Source: Nocardia sp. (GTDB lineage Bacteria; Actinomycetota; Actinomycetes; Mycobacteriales; Mycobacteriaceae). From it: a stretch of DNA of 11,598 nucleotides. A program made the position numbers and the translations under genes. Numbering within the stretch: the stretch's first letter is position 1; the number at the start of each line of letters is the position of its first letter. Below the pieces are notes generated by a model. The model did not search any database. It was not told the origin of the DNA and was given only the letters and a program-made list of their open reading frames with translations. Below are positions 6,968-11,598 of this stretch, in pieces. The stretch lies in NCBI GenBank assembly GCA_013361595.1, contig JABFXT010000675.1, forward strand, positions 1-11,598, given 5' to 3'.

Positions 6968-8026
6968 TCACTCCAGCCCGTACACCCGTTGGGCGTTGGT
7001 CCGGAACACCTTCTCCAGGGGTTCCGTACCACCCAGATGTTCGCTCAGCACGGTCGCTACCGCGGTGGCGCTGCCGGTGAGGGAGGTGATCGGGCGGTCG
7101 ACCGGGAAATTCGATCCCCAGACGAGGCGTTCGGTTCCGAAGACGTCGGCCGCGTGCCGCAGCAGCGGTCCGATCCGTTCGACGAGGCGGGGTACCGGGG
7201 TGGGTTCTCCGGGGCGTGGGACCGGATGTCCCAGGATCGGCATCATCAGACCGCTGACCTTGGCCGCCACGTTCGGGTATTCGGCCAGGGCGGCGATATC
7301 GGTGCGCCAGCGTTCGAATATCGCGGTTCGCTGTTCGGCGTCGTTGCCGGTGCTCTCGCCGATCGGCCCGAAGATCCCGGCCGGGGTGCCGAGATGGTTC
7401 AGCACGATCTTGGCTTCGGGATAGCGCCGGGCCAGGGCGGTGATGTCGGGTATCTGGTGGGAGTACACCCAGGCCTCGAACAGCAGATCGCGGGCGACGA
7501 GATCGGCGAATCCGTCCAGGAACGCGGCGCTGCGCAGCGCGCCCGGATCGCTGGTGAAACCGCGGATACCCGGGTCGGGATGGTGGGCGACCATACTGCG
7601 GATACCGCGGACCAACGGGGAGGCCGACAGGTGGGCGTCGAGTAGTTCGGCGAATCCGGCGGCTCCCGGGAACGCGCTCGCGCTGACGGCGGCGAGGGCC
7701 GGGGTGTCCACCCCGAAGGGCAGCGCGGTGACCCAGCGGGTCTCCTCGACCTTCGGCCCGGTCCATTCGACCTCGATGTGTACCACCGATTCGACCGGTA
7801 GGTCGCCGGCGTCGGCCCGGTAATCGGCGGGCAGGTAGGGCGCGAGATAGGCCGAGGGTTCGCCGATGAACTCGCGGTCTCGCCGCGGTGCGAGACGCAC
7901 GGCGAGTGAGAGGGGGACCGGTACGGCCCGTAGTAATTTCGCCGTGCGGCTGAATTCGCGCGGATTGCCGAACGGGTCCCACTGGTGGATGTGCGCGTCG
8001 ATGATCCGGATCTCGCCGATGTCCAT
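6968..8026 (-). CDS. Amidohydrolase family protein (amidohydrolase_2, lactonase-like TIM barrel)
   Basis: 352 residues from the ATG at 8026, preceded by a near-ideal AGGAGGTGG Shine-Dalgarno sequence (8036-8044, minus strand). The frame is open further upstream, but that extension has no such site and crosses the divergent promoter region. The fold is a metal-dependent TIM barrel of the PF04909/COG3618 type. It has an N-terminal DAHIHQWDP with H12-x-H14, a possible mid-barrel ligand at H190 (VYSHQ), H211 in KIVLNHLG, and D310 in WGSNFPVD. Relatives include sugar lactonases and 2-pyrone-4,6-dicarboxylate lactonase, which hydrolyse lactones or related C-O/C-C bonds in the cytosol. The substrate cannot be read from sequence. 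It stands alone on its strand, between the SWIM gene (convergent, 126-base gap with no clear terminator hairpin) and the membrane-protein gene (divergent). Confidence 0.87.
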   Translation of the reverse strand: MDIGEIRIIDAHIHQWDPFGNPREFSRTAKLLRAVPVPLSLAVRLAPRRDREFIGEPSAYLAPYLPADYRADAGDLPVESVVHIEVEWTGPKVEETRWVTALPFGVDTPALAAVSASAFPGAAGFAELLDAHLSASPLVRGIRSMVAHHPDPGIRGFTSDPGALRSAAFLDGFADLVARDLLFEAWVYSHQIPDITALARRYPEAKIVLNHLGTPAGIFGPIGESTGNDAEQRTAIFERWRTDIAALAEYPNVAAKVSGLMMPILGHPVPRPGEPTPVPRLVERIGPLLRHAADVFGTERLVWGSNFPVDRPITSLTGSATAVATVLSEHLGGTEPLEKVFRTNAQRVYGLE

Positions 8027-8069
8027 ATCGTTGCGCCACCTCCTGCGATCGTCTGTGGTCTGGCCGCCG

Positions 8070-8075
8070 AGCGTA
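8070..8075 (-). promoter_or_regulatory. Possible -10 element for the amidohydrolase gene
   Basis: On the minus strand TACGCT fits the actinobacterial TANNNT -10 pattern. It would place transcription start near 8063 and leave a leader of about 37 bases that contains the strong Shine-Dalgarno site. No convincing -35 is visible. Confidence 0.3.
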
Positions 8076-8137
8076 GCGCGTGACCGGCGCCGATGGGCCG
8101 GATCGGCGTGCGCCGGGCGTGGTCGCGGATCCGGCGG

Positions 8138-8143
8138 CATACT
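8138..8143 (+). promoter_or_regulatory. Possible -10 element of a leaderless transcript for the membrane protein
   Basis: CATACT matches TATAAT at four positions, including the -11 A and -7 T that Mycobacteriales sigma-A-type promoters favour. It ends seven bases before the GTG at 8150, so transcription would start at the G of that codon. No Shine-Dalgarno sequence precedes the GTG, which fits a leaderless mRNA. Confidence 0.35.
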
Positions 8144-8149
8144 GGGTCT

Positions 8150-9286
8150 GTGGCCGAACAGGATTCGGCGCCGCGGGCGCCGGTGCCGGGGGCCGATGCG
8201 GTTCCCGGCCGGGTCGTGACGGAGAAATCCGCCCCGGCCGTCGCGTCGCGCCCGGCCGACGCCCCGGCGACAGACCGGCCCGACGGTGCGCCGCCGGTAT
8301 CGGCGGAACCGGATCGGGCGCCCGCCGCGTTGCGTGATCTGGTCGAGCAGGGTGTGCTCGACGAAACCCAGCTGACCGCGGTGGTCACGGCGCTGCGGCA
8401 CGATCGGCCGCGGCCCACTCCGGCCCGGCTGCTGGCCGAGATCGCGGCCTATGCCGGTGCGGGACTGCTGCTGAGCGGGCTGGTGCTGATCCTGGTCGAG
8501 TCCTGGGACGATATGGCGAAACTCGGCCGGTTCGCGCTGTTCGCGCTGGTCGCCCTCGGGTTGATCGTGGCCGGGGTGGCGACGGCGGGCGGCCCCGCGG
8601 TACTACTGCGCGCGGCGTGGCGGTCGGTACCCGATAGCGGGCATACCGCGCGGACCCGGCTCGCGGTGGTGTTGTTCGCGCTCGCCGCGGCGAGTGTGGC
8701 CGCGGCCGCGGGTTCGGTTTTCGACAGCGGGGATGTCGGCAGCGATACCACCTGGGTGTATGCCGCGGGTGCCGGTCTGCTGGCCGCCGCTGCCGGTTAC
8801 GCGGCGCTGCCGTCGCTGCTCGGTCTGCTGGTGTGTGTGGGGTTCAGCGTGGCGCTGGTCGTGGGTCTGCTGGACGAGGTCTTCGAACTCGACGACAGCT
8901 GGGTCGGCGGCGGGGTGCTGGTGCTGGGTATCGGCTGGCTCGGTCTCACCCGGGCCCGGGTGGTGCTCGAAGTATGGGCCGGGTATCTGGCGGGTGCGGC
9001 GCTGGCGGTCTCGGGAGCGCAGACCGTCGACGCGTTCGACGGGATGTGGCCGGCCTACGCTCTCACCGCGGTGGTCGCGGTGGTGTGCTTCGGGGTCTAT
9101 GCCACCGACCGGTCCTGGGTACTGGTTCTGGGCGGTGCCGCCGCGCTGACCCTGGCGGCGGTGGAGGCGGTCGCGGACTGGACCGGGGATTCCGCGGGTG
9201 CGTCCGGCGCGATTCTGGTGATCGGCGCTGTCGTGCTCGGGATCGGCAGCTATCTGCTGTCCCGGTCCACGAAAACCGCTGGTTAG
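8150..9286 (+). CDS. DUF2157-like polytopic membrane protein
   Basis: 378 residues from GTG 8150. An ATG at 8093 in the same frame would add 19 Arg-rich residues and sit inside the promoter region, so I prefer the GTG. Residues 1-58 are Pro/Ala-rich and probably disordered. Residues 59-95 (LRDLVEQGVLDETQLTAVVTALR...RLLAEIAAYAGAG) match the cytosolic helical lead-in of DUF2157 proteins. About ten hydrophobic segments follow, roughly at 97-117, 125-145, 170-190, 203-220, 222-241, 252-268, 272-290, 300-318, 323-343 and 352-371. The protein is an inner-membrane protein of unknown function. Nothing in the neighbouring genes suggests a pathway. The family call is moderate; the membrane topology is a by-eye estimate. 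Confidence 0.82.
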   Translation: MAEQDSAPRAPVPGADAVPGRVVTEKSAPAVASRPADAPATDRPDGAPPVSAEPDRAPAALRDLVEQGVLDETQLTAVVTALRHDRPRPTPARLLAEIAAYAGAGLLLSGLVLILVESWDDMAKLGRFALFALVALGLIVAGVATAGGPAVLLRAAWRSVPDSGHTARTRLAVVLFALAAASVAAAAGSVFDSGDVGSDTTWVYAAGAGLLAAAAGYAALPSLLGLLVCVGFSVALVVGLLDEVFELDDSWVGGGVLVLGIGWLGLTRARVVLEVWAGYLAGAALAVSGAQTVDAFDGMWPAYALTAVVAVVCFGVYATDRSWVLVLGGAAALTLAAVEAVADWTGDSAGASGAILVIGAVVLGIGSYLLSRSTKTAG

Positions 9287-9361
9287 CAGGCCGGAAAGCG
9301 GGACTCGCCGGTTCGCGCGGCACGTTTGTGGACAGCTCTGGTTTCGGTCCGGGCCCCGGTG

Positions 9362-9367
9362 TATCGT
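9362..9367 (+). promoter_or_regulatory. Possible -10 element of the mmsA promoter
   Basis: TATCGT fits TANNNT and would set transcription start near 9374, giving a leader of about 94 bases. It overlaps the left arm of the inverted repeat below, as expected for a repressor-controlled promoter. The -35 region is unconvincing; TGGACA at 9329-9334 is too far away. Confidence 0.3.
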
Positions 9368-9407
9368 TTTGCTTGGACGTCCAACTATTGGAAGCCCGCA
9401 AAACGAT
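9363..9407. promoter_or_regulatory. Nested dyads, candidate operator upstream of mmsA
   Basis: Two overlapping symmetric elements lie 61-105 bases before the mmsA ATG. The outer one is a perfect 10-bp inverted repeat, ATCGTTTTGC (9363-9372) and GCAAAACGAT (9398-9407), with a 25-base spacer. The inner one is a perfect 12-bp palindrome, TTGGACGTCCAA (9373-9384), directly abutting the left arm. The inner site has the size and symmetry of a TetR-family operator, and such regulators often control acyl-CoA catabolic genes. The outer arms could be further half-sites or, if transcribed, an RNA stem. No regulator gene lies in the window. The sequence symmetry is directly visible; the regulator is inferred. 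Confidence 0.6.
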
Positions 9408-9467
9408 CTTCGTGTGACGGCCAGCCGCAGCGCCGCGCCCGCCACCCCGACACGAGGCAGGAATCGC

Positions 9468-10967
9468 ATGGCTCGAGAACTCACACATTTCATCGGTGGG
9501 CAGCACGTCCCCGGCACCTCCGGCCGATTCGGTGATGTCTACGACCCGAACCGCGGCGAGGTGCAGGCCCGGGTACCGCTGGCCACCCGCGCCGAGGTCG
9601 AGGCGGTCATCGCGAACGCCGAGGCGGCGCAGCCGGCCTGGGCCGCGACCAACCCGCAGCGCCGGGCCCGGGTGCTGATGAAGTTCTTGACCCTCGTCAA
9701 CGACGAGATCGACTCCCTGGCCGCGTTGCTGTCGAGTGAGCACGGCAAGACCATCGCCGACGCCAAGGGCGATATCCAGCGCGGCCTCGAGGTCATCGAA
9801 TTCGCGGTCGGTATCCCGCATCTGCTCAAGGGCGAGTACACCGAGAGCGCGGGCACCGGAATCGATGTGTACTCGATGCGACAGCCGCTGGGCGTGGTCG
9901 CCGGGATCACCCCGTTCAACTTCCCGGCCATGATCCCGCTGTGGAAGGCCGGGCCCGCACTGGCCACCGGTAATGCCTTCGTGCTCAAGCCCTCCGAACG
10001 CGACCCGTCGGTCCCGCTGCGGCTCGCCGAGCTGTTCCTGGAGGCAGGCCTGCCCGCGGGTGTGTTCAACGTCGTCAACGGCGACAAGGAAGCCGTGGAC
10101 ACGATCCTGCACGATCCCCGGATCAAGGCCGTCGGGTTCGTCGGGTCCACCCCGATCGCGCAGTACATCTACGAGACCGCCACCGCGAACGGTAAACGCG
10201 CGCAGTGCTTCGGCGGTGCGAAGAACCACGCCATCGTCATGCCCGACGCCGATCTCGACGATGTCGCCGATCAGCTCATCGGGGCCGGTTACGGTTCGGC
10301 CGGTGAGCGCTGCATGGCCATCTCGGTGGCCGTGCCGGTAGGGGAGGAGACCGCGGACCGGCTGGTCGAGAAGCTCACCGAACGGGTGCACAAGCTCAAT
10401 ATCGGCAAATCCGATGATCCGGGCGCCGACTACGGGCCGCTGGTCGGGCTCGACGGGGTGGACCGGGTGAAGAAGTACATCCAGCAGGGCATCGACGAGG
10501 GCGCCGAACTGGTGGTGGACGGCCGCGGCCTGACGGTGGAGGGTGCGGAGAACGGCTACTTCGTGGGCGCGACCCTTTTCGACCGGGTCGGCAAGGAGAT
10601 GTCGATCTACACCGACGAGATCTTCGGCCCGGTGCTCAGCGTCGTACGCGCCGCGGACTACGAGGAAGGCCTGCGGCTGGCCAACGACCACGAGTACGGC
10701 AACGGCGTGGCGATCTTCACCCGCGACGGCGACACCGCCCGCGATTTCGCGGCCCGTGTGCAGGTCGGCATGGTCGGTATCAATGTGCCGATCCCGGTAC
10801 CGATCGCGTACTACACCTTCGGTGGCTGGAAGCGCTCCGGATTCGGCGACCTGAACCAGCACGGCCCGGATTCGATCCGCTTCTACACCAAGACCAAGAC
10901 GGTCACTCAGCGCTGGCCCGCGGGACTGAAGGAGAGCAACAGCTTCGTCATCCCGACGATGGAATGA
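9468..10967 (+). CDS. mmsA: Methylmalonate-semialdehyde dehydrogenase (CoA-acylating)
   Basis: 499 residues, the family's usual length. The ATG at 9468 has GAGGCAGGA (9454-9462) upstream as a ribosome site. The ALDH fold is complete: the NAD-binding segment TPFNFPAMIPLW, FVLKPSE, GFVGSTPIAQYIYE, and the catalytic nucleophile C282 in GSAGERCMAIS. The normal ALDH motif ELGGK is replaced by CFGGAKNHAIVMPDAD (from C247). Loss of that glutamate is the hallmark of CoA-dependent MMSDH, which deacylates with CoA rather than water. The enzyme converts methylmalonate semialdehyde to propionyl-CoA and CO2 with NAD+ and CoA in valine (and possibly inositol or thymine) breakdown. ATGA couples its stop to the acyl-CoA dehydrogenase start, the same order as mmsA-fadE9 in M. 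tuberculosis. It is probably controlled by the dyad-rich region at 9363-9407. Confidence 0.95.
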   Translation: MARELTHFIGGQHVPGTSGRFGDVYDPNRGEVQARVPLATRAEVEAVIANAEAAQPAWAATNPQRRARVLMKFLTLVNDEIDSLAALLSSEHGKTIADAKGDIQRGLEVIEFAVGIPHLLKGEYTESAGTGIDVYSMRQPLGVVAGITPFNFPAMIPLWKAGPALATGNAFVLKPSERDPSVPLRLAELFLEAGLPAGVFNVVNGDKEAVDTILHDPRIKAVGFVGSTPIAQYIYETATANGKRAQCFGGAKNHAIVMPDADLDDVADQLIGAGYGSAGERCMAISVAVPVGEETADRLVEKLTERVHKLNIGKSDDPGADYGPLVGLDGVDRVKKYIQQGIDEGAELVVDGRGLTVEGAENGYFVGATLFDRVGKEMSIYTDEIFGPVLSVVRAADYEEGLRLANDHEYGNGVAIFTRDGDTARDFAARVQVGMVGINVPIPVPIAYYTFGGWKRSGFGDLNQHGPDSIRFYTKTKTVTQRWPAGLKESNSFVIPTME

Positions 10968-11598
10968 CGATCGTGTTCACTCTCGATTCCGACGAGCGGG
11001 CCATCCGCGATACCGCCCGGGATTTCGCCGACGAATATCTCGCGCCGCACGCCGTGGAATGGGACCAGGAGAAGCATTTCCCGGTGGATGTGCTGCGGAA
11101 ATCGGGTGCGGTGGGGCTCGGCGGTATCTATGTAAACGAGGAGTTCGGTGGATCCGGGCTGCGCCGGCTGGACGCGGTGCGGATCTTCGAACAGCTCGCT
11201 ACCGGGTGCCCGGCGGTGGCCGCCTACATCTCGATCCACAATATGGCGGCCTGGATGATCGACGCCTACGGTGACGACGACCAGCGCCGGCAGTGGCTGC
11301 CCGGGCTGACCGCCATGGAGAAGCTGGCCAGTTACGCGCTCACCGAACCGGGCGTGGGCTCCGATGCCGCCGCCATCACCACCCGGGCCGTGCGCGACGG
11401 CGAGGACTATGTGCTCAACGGGTCCAAGCAGTTCATCTCGGGTGCGGGTAGCAACGATCTGTACGTGATGATGGTCCGCACCCAGGACACCGGGGCGCGG
11501 GGTATCTCGACACTAGTCGTCCCGGCCGACACCCCCGGCCTGGAGAAGATCGTCCGCGATCTGCGGGTGCACCAGATCCTGGAGGGCACCAACGAGAT
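10964..11598 (+). CDS. Acyl-CoA dehydrogenase (isobutyryl-CoA dehydrogenase/FadE9-like), 3' partial, with apparent internal deletion
   Basis: The frame starts at ATG 10964 within the mmsA stop (ATGA, 4-base overlap) and runs off the window after 211 codons. Residues 1-120 are the N-terminal helical domain (FTLDSDERAIRDTARDFADEYLAPHA, IYVNEEFGGSG, YISIHNMAAWMID). Residues 121-190 begin the middle beta domain with the family signature YALTEPGVGSD and KQFISGAG. Family members then continue with LSFG...KMGW and about 160 more residues. Here PADTPGL (ending L193) is followed at once by EKIVRDLRVHQILEGTNE, which normally lies near residue 355. The catalytic glutamate of the EGT motif is kept (E207), but the rest of the beta domain and most of the C-terminal helices are missing. 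If real, the product probably cannot fold or bind FAD normally. An intact enzyme would oxidise isobutyryl-CoA to methacrylyl-CoA in valine degradation. mmsB-like genes may follow. Confidence 0.85.
   Translation, partial: MTIVFTLDSDERAIRDTARDFADEYLAPHAVEWDQEKHFPVDVLRKSGAVGLGGIYVNEEFGGSGLRRLDAVRIFEQLATGCPAVAAYISIHNMAAWMIDAYGDDDQRRQWLPGLTAMEKLASYALTEPGVGSDAAAITTRAVRDGEDYVLNGSKQFISGAGSNDLYVMMVRTQDTGARGISTLVVPADTPGLEKIVRDLRVHQILEGTNE

Noticed and set aside
9369..9467. TTG-initiated extension of mmsA by 33 residues
   Set aside because: It would translate the operator dyads; the ATG at 9468 has a ribosome site and gives the normal family N-terminus.
9063..10862. 599-residue open frame on the minus strand opposite mmsA
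   Set aside because: It is the antisense of mmsA, which has unmistakable ALDH motifs. Its composition (His/Asp/Gly/Arg-rich) is typical of a GC-rich shadow frame.

Overview
This is a GC-rich, densely coding segment of an actinobacterial chromosome. The gene content points to a Mycobacteriales organism, most likely Nocardia or a close relative. Supporting signs are the HelZ-type SNF2 helicase, the valine-catabolic pair of methylmalonate-semialdehyde dehydrogenase and acyl-CoA dehydrogenase, GTG and TTG starts, and possible leaderless promoters. I see no tRNA, rRNA, CRISPR array, transposase or integrase. All assignments come from reading motifs; no database search was run.

Layout. (1) 1-885, +: the 3' part of a branched-chain alpha-keto acid dehydrogenase E2 gene, cut by the window edge. 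(2) 989-1813, +: a two-domain rhodanese-type sulfurtransferase. (3) 1833-2540 and 2595-2957, -: a putatively secreted, lipid-anchored HNH (DUF1524-like) nuclease, preceded by an unrecognised 120-residue protein. (4) 2958-3266: a 309-base divergent spacer. (5) 3267-6077 and 6077-6841, +: a SNF2-family helicase overlapping by one base a SWIM zinc-finger protein, probably a functional pair. (6) 6968-8026, -: a TIM-barrel amidohydrolase, divergent from (7) 8150-9286, +: a DUF2157-like polytopic membrane protein. (8) 9468-10967, +: methylmalonate-semialdehyde dehydrogenase (mmsA), overlapping by ATGA an acyl-CoA dehydrogenase that runs off the end.

Metabolic theme. The E2 gene (oxidative decarboxylation of branched-chain keto acids), the acyl-CoA dehydrogenase (isobutyryl-CoA to methacrylyl-CoA) and mmsA (methylmalonate semialdehyde to propionyl-CoA) are steps of one valine-degradation route. 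About 8.5 kb of unrelated genes separate the first from the other two.

Most notable observations. The terminal acyl-CoA dehydrogenase reads normally to about residue 193, then jumps in frame to the family's C-terminal EKIVRDLRVHQILEGTNEI segment. Roughly 160 expected residues are absent, which suggests an internal deletion or an assembly collapse. The mmsA upstream region holds a perfect 12-bp palindrome (TTGGACGTCCAA) inside a perfect 10-bp inverted repeat, a strong operator candidate.
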